A DNA stretch of 64,000 nt. It comes from Novosphingobium sp. JCM 18896 (GTDB taxonomy: Bacteria > Pseudomonadota > Alphaproteobacteria > Sphingomonadales > Sphingomonadaceae). The DNA is taken from NCBI RefSeq assembly GCF_025938095.1, contig NZ_JAPCZF010000008.1, positions 62,001-126,000 of the forward strand. The letters are read 5' to 3'. Made by a program: the position numbers and the translations under genes. Positions 9,462 through 17,840 of this stretch are shown here, one piece after another. Numbering within the stretch: position 1 is the first letter of the stretch; each line of letters starts with the position of its first letter. The notes under the pieces were generated by a model. The model had not been told where the DNA came from. It searched no databases and worked only from the letters and a program-made list of their open reading frames with translations.

Positions 9462-10556
9462 ATGTCGAAGGTCCAGTCGGTCAAGTCTGAGTTCGTGCCA
9501 CAGGTTCGCGCCGTTTGTCTGGCGAACTATATCGAGGTGGTGAGCCAACTGGGTGTTGATCCCTATGCGCTGCTGCGCAAGGCGCGGATTCGTCCCGAAG
9601 ATTTGAACGACGCCGATTCGCGGCTGGCGGCCAGCGCCGTCGTTCGCCTGGCCGAAGAGACCGTTCGCGAAAGCCGGTGCGACGCTCTGGCCCTGCTCAT
9701 GGTCGAGCCGCGCAATTTCGCGGCGCTGGGCCCGATCAGCCTGCTTCTCCAGCATCGCGGCACCCTGCGCGGCGCGGTCGAATCGCTGGTCAAGCATCAG
9801 CGTCTACTCGGCGATCTGATGGACTACGCGCTCGACATCGAGGGCGACATGGCGACGATCCGCGGCGACATCCTTCCCGGCTACGGCTCGCGTCAGATCG
9901 TCGAGTTCGCGATCGGATTGCTGTTCCAGACCCTGCGCGAACTGTCGAACGGCCGCTGGCAGCCCGAGTGCATCCACTTCCGCCATTCGGCACCGGCCGA
10001 CATGCGCATTCACAAGCGCTTCTACCAATGCCCCGTGCAGTTCGACAGCGACTTCGACGGCATCATCTGTGCCGCTGAAACGCTGGAGATCGGCAACCGC
10101 GCGGCCAACGAAGTGATGGCGCGCCACGCCGAGCAGTGCCTCGAACTCTACGCCGGCCCGCGCCCCGTCGCGACCGTCGCCGAGCAGGTTCGTCGCGTGA
10201 TCTTCGCCACGCTCAGCCGCGGCAACGTGACGATGGACAGCGTCGCCGACAAGCTGAGCCTGCATCCGCGCATGCTGCAGCGCTTGCTCGAGAAGGAAGG
10301 TGCGACCTTCGCCGCGCTGCTCAACGAGATCCGCCGCGAACTCGCAGTGCGCTATCTCGGCACGTCGAGCCATTCGGTCACCGACGTCGGTCTGCTGCTC
10401 GGCTATTCGACGCTGAGCTCGTTCTCGCGCTGGTTCACCATCGAATTCGGCAAGTCGCCTGCAGCTTGGCGCTCTGCCGAGCGCGGTCTACCGCTGTTCG
10501 AGCGCGACTATCGGCACCCCGCGAAGTTCGACATCCTCGATCCCATCTGCGCCTGA
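9462..10556 (+). CDS. AraC-family transcriptional regulator with ligand-binding N-domain
   Basis: A 364-aa regulator of the OruR/ArgR-like type. The N-terminal two thirds match the 'arabinose-binding domain of AraC' type (YIEVVSQLGVDPYALLRKARI, then LAEETVRES and FAALGPISLLLQHRGTL). The C-terminal AraC helix-turn-helix pair lies at about 255-345, with VADKLSLHPRMLQRLLEKEGATF and VGLLLGYSTLSSFSRWFTIEFG. Such proteins often control catabolic or virulence genes and sit near their targets, but no obvious target adjoins it here. The ATG at 9462 was preferred because the sequence upstream in frame is unlike the family. Family sure, ligand unknown. Confidence 0.88.
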   Translation: MSKVQSVKSEFVPQVRAVCLANYIEVVSQLGVDPYALLRKARIRPEDLNDADSRLAASAVVRLAEETVRESRCDALALLMVEPRNFAALGPISLLLQHRGTLRGAVESLVKHQRLLGDLMDYALDIEGDMATIRGDILPGYGSRQIVEFAIGLLFQTLRELSNGRWQPECIHFRHSAPADMRIHKRFYQCPVQFDSDFDGIICAAETLEIGNRAANEVMARHAEQCLELYAGPRPVATVAEQVRRVIFATLSRGNVTMDSVADKLSLHPRMLQRLLEKEGATFAALLNEIRRELAVRYLGTSSHSVTDVGLLLGYSTLSSFSRWFTIEFGKSPAAWRSAERGLPLFERDYRHPAKFDILDPICA

Positions 10557-10788
10557 GGCGCTGCTCGCATCGAGATCACAGGAGGGCCTCGTCAAGCTCG
10601 ACGAGGTCAGCTATTCGCTTGAGTCGATAGTGCATTGGTGACGCAGGCGAGGCAGCGTCCCAAGTTGAAACTGTACAGTCGTCAAGTCACTATTGATCAC
10701 CTGTACAACAGCGTTAGAAACGAGCTCGTGCAATTCGAGCTCTTGCCTTGAAGTCTGCGCGATCGGGTTTCGCCAGGAAAAAGATTTT
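10557..10788. promoter_or_regulatory. Intergenic region with CTGTACA repeats and a GAGCTCG dyad
   Basis: CTGTACA occurs at 10671 (as the full palindrome CTGTACAG) and again at 10701, exactly 30 bases apart. GAGCTCG (10722-10728) and CGAGCTC (10736-10742) form a dyad closer to the gene at 10789. These could be operator half-sites and a leader hairpin. Their function is inferred only. Confidence 0.35.
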
Positions 10789-11217
10789 ATGCCAGACCGT
10801 GCCGATTGTTCGGCAAGCCAGATGTCGGCAACGGCAGTTCGTGACGGTCTGAGGGAGCTGACGGCGAACCTTATGCGCATTGCGCGCGGGACGGGGCGAC
10901 CCGAGCTGGTGCTCGAACAGGCCTTGACGCTCGTGGGCCTGTTCGAGGCCCATCGCCAGGTCGCGGGCGAGGACATGCCTGCCGCTCATGTCGCCGAGGC
11001 GCTGCGTCTTGCCGAAATTTCCGAGGACGAAGAGGCCGTGTGGGGTGATTGGGACCGGGCCGTGCGGGCGATGGTCCAAGGTTCGCTCCAGGTCGCGGCC
11101 GCCGAACTGATGGCGCAGCACGCGCAGGCCGCGGCCGGCCGCAAGGAACTGTTCGCCGGCTATCGCAACATCGAGAAGCTGCATTCGCGCCAGCTGCGCC
11201 GTCTGATCCGGCGCTAG
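10789..11217 (+). CDS. Conserved hypothetical protein
   Basis: A 142-aa soluble, mostly helical protein without a recognised domain. The middle is rich in Ala, Glu and Leu (LEQALTLVGLFEAHRQVAGE, AAHVAEALRLAEISEDEEAVW), and the tail is basic (EKLHSRQLRRLIRR). The ATG at 10789 has AGGA about 10 bases upstream. Its stop overlaps the stop of the convergent transporter gene by the 4 bases CTAG (11214-11217). The coding pattern and start signal make it a likely real gene. No function can be given. Confidence 0.7.
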   Translation: MPDRADCSASQMSATAVRDGLRELTANLMRIARGTGRPELVLEQALTLVGLFEAHRQVAGEDMPAAHVAEALRLAEISEDEEAVWGDWDRAVRAMVQGSLQVAAAELMAQHAQAAAGRKELFAGYRNIEKLHSRQLRRLIRR

Positions 11218-12116
11218 GGCGCGGGCGGCAGGCTTGCGGCCGGCACGGCGGGGGCTTCCTCGCGCGTTGCAATCCAGCAGCCGATGACGATCAGCACGGT
11301 GCCCGCGATGGTCGTGGCGGTGACCGCTTCGTCGAACCACAGCCAGCCCATCAGCGCGGCCCAGACGAAGGCGGTATATTCGAGCGGGACCAGCGCCTGC
11401 GCCTCGGCGCGGGCATAGCCCCAGGACAGCAGCATCAGCGCGATCGCCGCGAGCACGGCGGCGCCGGTCACGTCGCGCAGCGCCAGCGCGCTCGGCACGA
11501 CTGCGAACCACGGTGCGGCGAGCACGAGGATCAGGCCGATGAACACGTTCTGGAACAGCGCGACGTCGACGGGCCGGGCGATCTGCGCCTGCTGGCGCTG
11601 GAGGATCAGGTTCCAGGCATAGAACACGGCCGAGAGCAGCACGGCCAGGATCCCCGGTCCGGCCGCGCCGAAGCCGCCCCCCTCGCCGAAGCGGGCGGCC
11701 GCGATCACCGCCACGCCGGCGAGGCCGAACAGCGAGGCGAGCACCGCGCGCGAGCGGATCGTCTCACCGAGCAGCACGGCGGCGAGATAGAGCGCGACGA
11801 GCGGCGAGATGAACGACAGCGCCATGCCCTCGGCCATCGGCAGCCGCACGAGCCCCCAGAAGAACAGCAGCGCCATCGCCGCGACCACGGCCGAACGCAG
11901 CGCGTGGACCTTGAGCGCCTGGCGCGAGGGCCAGCGGCCTTTCGCCAGCAGCCAGACCGGGACCATCAGCACGATGCCGATGCCAGCGCGGAACAGCAGC
12001 GCGTTGTAGACCCCGGCTTCGATCGAGGCGCTCTTCATCAGCGCGTCCATCGTCGAGAAGGTGGCGATCCCCGCGGTGACCGAGAGGAACGGCATGATGC
12101 GATGCGCGCGGGTCAT
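11214..12116 (-). CDS. EamA/DMT-family transporter
   Basis: A 300-aa inner-membrane protein with about ten hydrophobic segments arranged as two EamA repeats (about 8-145 and 155-285). This is the usual size for the drug/metabolite transporter superfamily. Typical signs are the LRSAVVAAMALLFFWGL region, FISPLVALYLAAVLLGE near the end of the first repeat, and EYTAFVWAALMGWLWFDE plus TTIAGTVLIVIG in the second. Members export amino acids or other small metabolites, or take up purines; the substrate cannot be read from sequence. It lies 64 bases downstream of lptA on the same strand and may share its transcript. Confidence 0.88.
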   Translation of the reverse strand: MTRAHRIMPFLSVTAGIATFSTMDALMKSASIEAGVYNALLFRAGIGIVLMVPVWLLAKGRWPSRQALKVHALRSAVVAAMALLFFWGLVRLPMAEGMALSFISPLVALYLAAVLLGETIRSRAVLASLFGLAGVAVIAAARFGEGGGFGAAGPGILAVLLSAVFYAWNLILQRQQAQIARPVDVALFQNVFIGLILVLAAPWFAVVPSALALRDVTGAAVLAAIALMLLSWGYARAEAQALVPLEYTAFVWAALMGWLWFDEAVTATTIAGTVLIVIGCWIATREEAPAVPAASLPPAP

Positions 12117-12160
12117 GGCGCGTCGCTTAGAGCATCAGGCGCGCGGGGTGAATCCCCGGC

Positions 12161-12188
12161 TGGGGATCAATTGCCGGGGATCAATTGC
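12161..12188. repeat. 14-bp tandem duplication at the lptA stop codon
   Basis: GGGGATCAATTGC preceded by T or C occurs twice in direct tandem (12161-12174 and 12175-12188), differing at one base. The upstream copy contains the lptA stop codon and the second lies just beyond it. Confidence 0.6.
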
Positions 12189-12735
12189 TCTTGGGCACCG
12201 AGAACGAGCCCGAGACGCGCCCGCCGCGGCTGGTCGTGCCGCCCACGGCCGAGGACGAACCGCCCGAACGGCCGTCGACGCTCGACACGCCGCTGTTGAG
12301 GTCCATCACCAGCCGCCCGCCGTTGAGCGTGTCGGTGCCGCGGCGCAGCGCGACGTTGCCCGCCATGGTGATGATCCGGCGGTTGAAGTCGTAGACCGCG
12401 ACGTCGCCGCGCGCGCTCTCGTTGCCGCGCGTGACGGTGACCCCGCCGGTCGCGTCGAGCCGCTGGATCTTCAGCGAATCGGTATCGGTATAGGCGACCG
12501 TCGAGCGCGAGGCGCGCACGCGCAGATCGCCCTGGGTGATGTCGACATTGCCCGAGAGCACGACGCGCTTGGCCTTGTCCTGCAGCTCGATGCGATCGGC
12601 GGCGTAGTTCACCGGGGCATTGCTGTTGTGCCCGGCGATCGCCTGGGCGCCGAGCTGCTGCAGACCGACGATCGCGGCGCCGCTGACGGCGAAGGTCCCG
12701 AGCGCGATGCGGAAAGAGCGGCCGAAACGCGACAT
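12181..12735 (-). CDS. lptA: LPS transport periplasmic protein LptA
   Basis: A 184-aa OstA/LptA-domain protein that bridges LptC in the inner membrane to LptD in the outer membrane and carries LPS across the periplasm. The N-terminus is a signal or anchor segment (FGRSFRIALGTFAVSGAAIVGLQQLGAQAIA). The OstA fold follows: NYAADRIELQDKAKRVVLSGNVDITQGDLRVRAS and VYDFNRRIITMAGNVALRRG. The tail is rich in Gly and Ser (SSVDGRSGGSSSAVGG), which is not part of the core fold. The start ATG shares its A with the lptC stop (TGATG), so translation is probably coupled. lptB does not follow as it does in many bacteria; a DMT transporter does. Confidence 0.9.
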   Translation of the reverse strand: MSRFGRSFRIALGTFAVSGAAIVGLQQLGAQAIAGHNSNAPVNYAADRIELQDKAKRVVLSGNVDITQGDLRVRASRSTVAYTDTDSLKIQRLDATGGVTVTRGNESARGDVAVYDFNRRIITMAGNVALRRGTDTLNGGRLVMDLNSGVSSVDGRSGGSSSAVGGTTSRGGRVSGSFSVPKSN

Positions 12736-13382
12736 CACTTGGGCATCCTCATCTTGCCGGGAACCATGTTCAGCCGGGCATTGCCTTCGAGCGTCACGGT
12801 CCGCGCGCCGAGATCGCCGACTATCTTGTCCGCGGCGAAAGTGCCAGCCGGAACCAGCCCCGAAACCCCGCCCGCACCGGCGATGCGCCGCGTCTTGAGA
12901 TCGATCGCGACGTTCTGCGTGATCATGCGATAGCCGTCGGCCGCGGAGAAGTTGACCGGGCCGGGCACGGCGACCTGGCTCGTGTCGAAATTGTAGACCC
13001 CGCCGGGCGCGACGAGTTCGGCCGGACCGTCGGTAAGCTGCAGCCGCGCGACGAGGTCGGTCATCTCGAGCTCGCGCGAGGTCGCGGACGGCTGGATCGC
13101 GCTGCCCGCGGTCAGCTGGAACGGGCGCCCCTGGTTGTCCTCGCCGCGGTACATCGCCTTGTCGACGTGGATGCGTTCGGGGGTGACCGCCACCTTGTTG
13201 CGGTCGAGCAGGAAGCTGATCTCGCCGCGCGGGCTCAGCGGCACCAGGATCATCACCGCCGCCACCAGCCCGATCCCGGCGGGCAATGCGCGCGAAAGGA
13301 ACTTGACCAGCCGATCGTGCGACCCGCCGGGCTGCGCGAAATGGTGCCGCTTGTCGCGGATGAGGTCCGCTTGCGCCGTCAT
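12735..13382 (-). CDS. lptC: LPS export ABC transporter periplasmic protein LptC
   Basis: A 215-aa single-pass membrane protein. The transmembrane helix lies at about residues 29-50 (LPAGIGLVAAVMILVPL) and the periplasmic part has LptC-type beta strands (YRGEDNQGRPFQLTAGSA, YNFDTSQVAVPGPV, RTVTLEGNARL). LptC receives LPS from LptB2FG and passes it to LptA. Its ATG overlaps the RNase D stop by ATGA and its own stop overlaps the lptA start. The order rnd-lptC-lptA is common in sphingomonads. Confident from fold signs and context. Confidence 0.9.
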   Translation of the reverse strand: MTAQADLIRDKRHHFAQPGGSHDRLVKFLSRALPAGIGLVAAVMILVPLSPRGEISFLLDRNKVAVTPERIHVDKAMYRGEDNQGRPFQLTAGSAIQPSATSRELEMTDLVARLQLTDGPAELVAPGGVYNFDTSQVAVPGPVNFSAADGYRMITQNVAIDLKTRRIAGAGGVSGLVPAGTFAADKIVGDLGARTVTLEGNARLNMVPGKMRMPK

Positions 13383-13996
13383 TCGTGGCTGAAGATGTCG
13401 TGCTCTGGCCAGCCCGCCAGGTCGAGCCGGGCGCGCGAGGGCAGGAAGTCGAAGCAGGCCTGGGCCAGCTCGGTGCGGTGTTCGCGCGCCAGCCGCTCGA
13501 CCAGGATCGCGTGCATCGCGTGGAGGTGACGCACGTCCGAGGCGGCATATTCACGCTGCGCGTCCGAAAGCTCGGCGCCGCCCCAGTCGCTCGACTGCTG
13601 CTGCTTGGAGATTTCCTTGCCGAGCAGTTCGCGCACGAGGTCCTTGAGGCCGTGGCGATCGGTATAGGTGCGCACGAGCTTGCTGGCGATCTTGGTGCAG
13701 AACACCGGCGCCGCGGTCACGCCCAGATAGTGCTCGATCGCGGCGAGGTCGAACCGCGCGAAGTGAAACAGCTTGAGCCGCGCGGGATCGGCGAGCACGG
13801 CCTTGAGATTGGGCGCGGCATAGGCGCTGCCGGGATTGAAGCGGACGAGATGTTCGTCGCCCTTGCCGTCCGATATCTGGACGACGCAGAGCCGGTCACG
13901 CGGGGTGATCAGCCCCATGGTCTCGGTATCGACGGCAACGGGCCCCGGTGCGAGCACGCCTTCGGGGAGATCTTCTTCGTGGAAATGGACAGCCAT
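13379..13996 (-). CDS. rnd: RNase D-like 3'-5' exoribonuclease
   Basis: A 205-aa DEDDy-type exonuclease domain without the HRDC domains of full-length RNase D, the short form usual in alphaproteobacteria. The catalytic acids are visible in VAVDTETMGL (DxE), FHFARFDLAAIE (second D), and YAASDVRHLHAM (third motif with Tyr and Asp). These enzymes trim tRNA and other structured RNA 3' ends in the cytoplasm. It is the first gene of the run with lptC and lptA and is divergent from ung across 57 bases. Very sure of the family. Confidence 0.92.
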   Translation of the reverse strand: MAVHFHEEDLPEGVLAPGPVAVDTETMGLITPRDRLCVVQISDGKGDEHLVRFNPGSAYAAPNLKAVLADPARLKLFHFARFDLAAIEHYLGVTAAPVFCTKIASKLVRTYTDRHGLKDLVRELLGKEISKQQQSSDWGGAELSDAQREYAASDVRHLHAMHAILVERLAREHRTELAQACFDFLPSRARLDLAGWPEHDIFSHE

Positions 13997-14053
13997 AGGG
14001 CAAGCGGCTTAGGCCTATCTGCGCGCGAGTCAAAGGGGTTTGGGGTAAAGTCG

Positions 14054-14737
14054 ATGGCAGCCGAGGCGGTTCCCGAAACGTGGCGGGCGGCGATCGAGCC
14101 GGTGCTGGCCCTGCCGGCCTCGCGCAAGCTCGGCGGTTTTCTCCAGGCCGAGGAAGCCGCGGGCAAGCGCATATTCCCGCCGCGCGGGCAGCGGCTGCGT
14201 GCACTCGAACTGACGCCGCTCGACCAGGTCAAGGTCGTGATCCTCGGTCAGGATCCCTACCACGGTGCCGGCCAGGCGCATGGCCTTTGCTTCTCGGTGC
14301 AGGACGGGGTCAAGGTGCCGCCGAGCCTGGTCAACATCTACAAGGAGATCGCCAGCGATCTCGGGCTCGAGCGACCGTCGCACGGCAATCTCGAGAAATG
14401 GGCGCGGCAGGGCGTGCTGCTGCTCAACAATGCGCTGACGGTCGAGGAAGGCAAGGCCGGCTCGCACCAGAACATGGGCTGGGAGGCGATCACCGACGCC
14501 GCTGTCGCCGCAGTCGCCGCGCGCGACGTGCCGACCGTGTTCATGCTCTGGGGCAGCCACGCGCGCAACAAGGCGGCGCGCGTGCCCGAGCTCAAGCAGG
14601 GCCCGCACCTGGTCCTGACCGCACCGCACCCGAGCCCGCTCTCGGCCCATTCGGGCTGGTTCGGCTCGGGCCATTTCTCCAAGGCTAATGCCTTCCTGGA
14701 ACAGCACGGCCGCGGCGCGATCGACTGGAGCCTCTAG
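14054..14737 (+). CDS. ung: Uracil-DNA glycosylase, family 1
   Basis: A 227-aa base-excision repair enzyme that removes uracil from DNA. It has the catalytic water-activating motif GQDPYHG (Asp67), the GVLLLNNALTV uracil-binding segment, LWGSHARNK and the C-terminal DNA-intercalation loop HPSPLSAHSG with the catalytic His. Length and motifs are typical of family 1 UNG. The ATG at 14054 was chosen because the family N-terminus begins just there; the open frame continues upstream through antisense of rnd, which is not coding. Very sure. Confidence 0.96.
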   Translation: MAAEAVPETWRAAIEPVLALPASRKLGGFLQAEEAAGKRIFPPRGQRLRALELTPLDQVKVVILGQDPYHGAGQAHGLCFSVQDGVKVPPSLVNIYKEIASDLGLERPSHGNLEKWARQGVLLLNNALTVEEGKAGSHQNMGWEAITDAAVAAVAARDVPTVFMLWGSHARNKAARVPELKQGPHLVLTAPHPSPLSAHSGWFGSGHFSKANAFLEQHGRGAIDWSL

Positions 14738-14980
14738 CGCGGGCGAACTTCGCGAAGGTCACGCGTGTGGCGCGTGGCGAATTTCTCGTGGATTCGCGCG
14801 CCGGGGCGGAATTGTCCCGCCCGATCCGATGGTTGCGACGATAAGAAAGAGCGCGCGGAACCTTGCAGCTTCATAGGCTGTAGGACAGCGATTTCGTCCG
14901 CTCCGGTGGCATATCGTCTGGTGCCTGCCGCCGCCGGTGATAGGCTGCGCGCGGCCAGGGGATAGGCACAGGAGACCGAC

Positions 14981-15271
14981 GTGAAAGCCAAGACGATGCT
15001 GCTAGCGATGGTGGTTCCCTTGGCGGCGTTCGGCAGCGCCGCTTCGGCTGCGGACAAGCCGGCAGAGCCGCGCGCTTGCGCCAACCCGGTCCAGCGCGTG
15101 GTGACGCCCGCCGCGCCCGCGAATTTCAAGCCCGGCCAGCAGCCGGCGATGACGATCCGCGCGGTCGAACTGCGCGTGGGCGCCTGCTCGGTCCTGCTCG
15201 CGGCCAACGGCACGGTGTTCGAGGTGCCCGCCATGGCCGAAGCGCCGGCGACGATGTCCCGCGCGCGCTGA
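14981..15271 (+). CDS. Small secreted hypothetical protein
   Basis: A 96-aa product that starts at GTG 14981 behind an AGGAGA-like sequence. A signal peptide (MLLAMVVPLAAFGSAASAA, cleavage before DKP) is followed by about 70 residues with two cysteines (RACANP and VGACSV) that could form a disulfide. No domain was recognised. The 243-base gap before it shows no other feature. It is probably a real periplasmic protein of unknown role. Confidence 0.6.
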   Translation: MKAKTMLLAMVVPLAAFGSAASAADKPAEPRACANPVQRVVTPAAPANFKPGQQPAMTIRAVELRVGACSVLLAANGTVFEVPAMAEAPATMSRAR

Positions 15272-15300
15272 CAGCTATAGCTCTGCGGCGGCGCGTCCGA

Positions 15301-16068
15301 TCAGAAGCCGCCGCCACCGCGCCAGTTGCCCGCGTCGCAGCGGCCTGTGAAATTGGTCGCGGCGCGGATGGAGATCCGCCCGCTGCGCCGATCGATGTCG
15401 ATGCGCGGCTTGTTGAGGCCGTTCATGCGGTACTGTCCGGTGATCCGATCGGGCGTCACGACGAGGTTCTCGATCGTCCACCAACCGTTGTCTCCGCCCG
15501 AATGGATCGGCGAGATCAGCTTGCCTTCGGGGCGGATGCGGCCCCGGCCGTGCCAGATCTCGATCTGCAGGTCGGAGGCGAAGCCTTCGCGGCCCAGGGT
15601 CGTCCCGAACTGCGGCTCGAACCGATGCGAGCGCGAATTGTAGGCATAGCCCGACTGGTATTGCGCGGCCGGTGCGCTGCCCCCGCCGAAGCAGATCAGC
15701 GTGATCGACGGGCCATAGCGGTCGCCATAGCCCGGGTCGGCCGGAGACGGTCGATTGTCCGGAGAGGCCGGCAAGGTGGCCGCGGTCTGTCGGCAGTTCG
15801 CTTCCGGCACGCTCTGGATCGCGTCGTAGCGTCCGTTCGATGTCGCCACCTGCACGCACTGCCGGGTGCGCTCCTTCCACCAGAACGACCACTTCGTGTC
15901 GCGCACGGTGTTGGTCGTGACGAAGACGTAGCCGCGCGCTTCGAGCTGCGTCTCGCCGCCCGCAGCGCGGGCGCCGACCAGGTCGGTGAGTTCGGGAACC
16001 GATTGCGCAAGTGCGGGACCGGCCAGCGACAGCGCCGCCCCCACGATGGCTAGACGTCTGGCGAGCAT
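15301..16068 (-). CDS. Secreted hypothetical protein
   Basis: A 255-aa protein with a signal peptide (RRLAIVGAALSLAGPALAQ). The mature part has several cysteines (RQCVQVA, EANCRQTAA, LICFGG, GRCDAGNW) and a C-terminal beta-rich half (QIEIWHGRGRIRPEGKLISPIHSGG, WWTIENLVVTPDRITGQYRMNGLNKPRIDIDRRSGRIS). That half reads like a domain testing surface or carbohydrate contacts, but no known family was recognised with confidence. It converges on the small secreted gene at 14981 with a 29-base gap. The codon pattern is typical of the window. Real gene, unknown role. Confidence 0.7.
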   Translation of the reverse strand: MLARRLAIVGAALSLAGPALAQSVPELTDLVGARAAGGETQLEARGYVFVTTNTVRDTKWSFWWKERTRQCVQVATSNGRYDAIQSVPEANCRQTAATLPASPDNRPSPADPGYGDRYGPSITLICFGGGSAPAAQYQSGYAYNSRSHRFEPQFGTTLGREGFASDLQIEIWHGRGRIRPEGKLISPIHSGGDNGWWTIENLVVTPDRITGQYRMNGLNKPRIDIDRRSGRISIRAATNFTGRCDAGNWRGGGGF

Positions 16069-16161
16069 GGCGAGGGGCCTCCGGCTTGGCGTTGCGAGCC
16101 ATCTATATCGGTTGTTCGGCCGCTGCGTCCACAGGCCACGGCAGGGGCAAGCCGCGCTCGT

Positions 16162-17721
16162 CTAGAAGACGTAGACGTTGCCTGACGAAAGCGTGTCGAG
16201 GCCGGCAAGTCCGGTCGTGCCGGCCAGCTTGATAAGAATGTCGTCGGCATCGCTCGCGTTCGTTCGCTCGGCGAAGACATAGCTGTCGCCGAGATAGCGG
16301 AAGACTAGCGTCTCGTTGTCGGCGGTGGTGGCGGTGCGGGCTGTTGCCAGGGCCTCGGTGAGGCTTGCGGGAGCCGTGCCGAAGGTTAGCAGACCGTCCT
16401 TGACCGCATAGCCCGTCCCTATCCGATCGGCCGCCTGGACGGCGCCGGTCAGGACGATCGTGTCCGCGCCGTCGGGTTGGGCCGCGTCCTCGCCCGCGCC
16501 GCGGCGCAGGTTCGAGATCGTGACGCCGTTTGCGGGCGTGAGCACATCGGCGCCATTGCCGAGTGCGACGGAGCCGCCGTCGAAAGCGGTGATCGTGCTC
16601 GAGGCCTTGAGCTGCTTGAGGTCGAAGCCGACACCACCCAGGCTTCCCGAGGCATCGAGCAGGCGCAGGCCGGTGGTTTCGGCACCGGCGCTATCGCGGA
16701 CCGACAGGCTGAGGTCGGTGAGCGTGTTCAGCGTCAGGCGATCGACGCCCTGGCCTGGCGTGACGATGAGCTTGAGCCCTTCAGGCAGCGTATTGGGATT
16801 GTTCGGGAAGCCATTGAACTTGCCGGCCACCACCGTCACGCTGTCGAGCAAGCCCGCGGCGGTGGTGCTTTTCACCGTTATGACGCCGTTTGGCTTGATC
16901 GCATCGAGTGCAATTGCGGCGGAACGCGAATCGTCGATCGTCGTCACGTTGACGCCGCCGCTGAGGTCGAGGTCGCGGAAACCGGCCGAGACGCCTGCGG
17001 CCAAGTTGGTCACGTCTGCTGCAGCCATATTCTGCCAAAGCTGACGGATTCCGTAATACTTGGAGATGTCCGTCAGTCCGGGTGTTGCCGGGCCGGCGTT
17101 GCGAATCGTGATGACTTCGAAAATCGCAACCGTCGCATTCTCCGGAAACGTCCGATTTTCCGTTGCCGTCGTGTAGATGACGAACTCGTCGTAGAACTCG
17201 CTTCCTAGGAGTTGATCGCCAGCCGTGAAGGTGGTCGCGGGAGCGTCTGCAGAAAGGGACGATGCATAGAGCGCTCCACCACTAGGCCCGAATTTGTCGA
17301 CACCGGGCGTGAGATATTTTGCCGGGACTGGATAAGATCCACCGACGGTAATTGTCGCGGGCGCCGCGGTCGGCACGGTCACGCCGCCGAGCGTCATGCC
17401 TGCTGCGGAGATCTTGGCGCTGTACCAGCCAGGAGGCGTGTCAGTGTCAAAGCCGAGTTCGGTTCCGTCTTCGTCGCCCTGCACCGCGATCCGCGCAACC
17501 ACCACGGCGCCGGCATAGATGACCAGCTGGTTGCCCTGCTGCTGGAAGGCATATTCGTACGAGTCGGCCAGAAAGCTTACGCGATCGACGTTCTGGTCGA
17601 TCGTCACCCCGGTCACCGTGGGCATGTAGGTGACCGTTTCCTTGCCACCCGTGCCGAAGACACGGCCACCGAAGGTCACGCGCAGCAGATCGTCGTCTGC
17701 CGCAAGATAGATATCCGCCAT
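16162..17721 (-). CDS. Probable type I-secreted surface protein
   Basis: A 519-aa acidic protein, poor in Cys and Lys, rich in Thr, Ala, Gly and Asp, without an N-terminal signal peptide. Repetitive beta-strand sequence dominates (RDLDLSGGVNVTTIDDSR, LTLNTLTDLSLSVRDSAG). The end (ETLVFRYLGDSYVFAE, DDILIKLAGTTGLAGLD, NVYVF) looks like the C-terminal secretion signal of proteins exported by type I systems, such as S-layer or RTX-like proteins. The ATG at 17721 is preceded by GGGGGCGA at a good distance. No transporter gene adjoins it. Structural or adhesive role inferred; moderate confidence. Confidence 0.65.
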   Translation of the reverse strand: MADIYLAADDDLLRVTFGGRVFGTGGKETVTYMPTVTGVTIDQNVDRVSFLADSYEYAFQQQGNQLVIYAGAVVVARIAVQGDEDGTELGFDTDTPPGWYSAKISAAGMTLGGVTVPTAAPATITVGGSYPVPAKYLTPGVDKFGPSGGALYASSLSADAPATTFTAGDQLLGSEFYDEFVIYTTATENRTFPENATVAIFEVITIRNAGPATPGLTDISKYYGIRQLWQNMAAADVTNLAAGVSAGFRDLDLSGGVNVTTIDDSRSAAIALDAIKPNGVITVKSTTAAGLLDSVTVVAGKFNGFPNNPNTLPEGLKLIVTPGQGVDRLTLNTLTDLSLSVRDSAGAETTGLRLLDASGSLGGVGFDLKQLKASSTITAFDGGSVALGNGADVLTPANGVTISNLRRGAGEDAAQPDGADTIVLTGAVQAADRIGTGYAVKDGLLTFGTAPASLTEALATARTATTADNETLVFRYLGDSYVFAERTNASDADDILIKLAGTTGLAGLDTLSSGNVYVF

Positions 17722-17840
17722 GTCGCCCCCGCACTGGATCAGGACGGCTCGACAACATGGCGGGCGCGACACCGCAAGCGGAACGACTTCCAAAATGGAC
17801 TATTCGGCAGGCCGTTCAGCGGCTTGCGGGCGCGGCTCTC

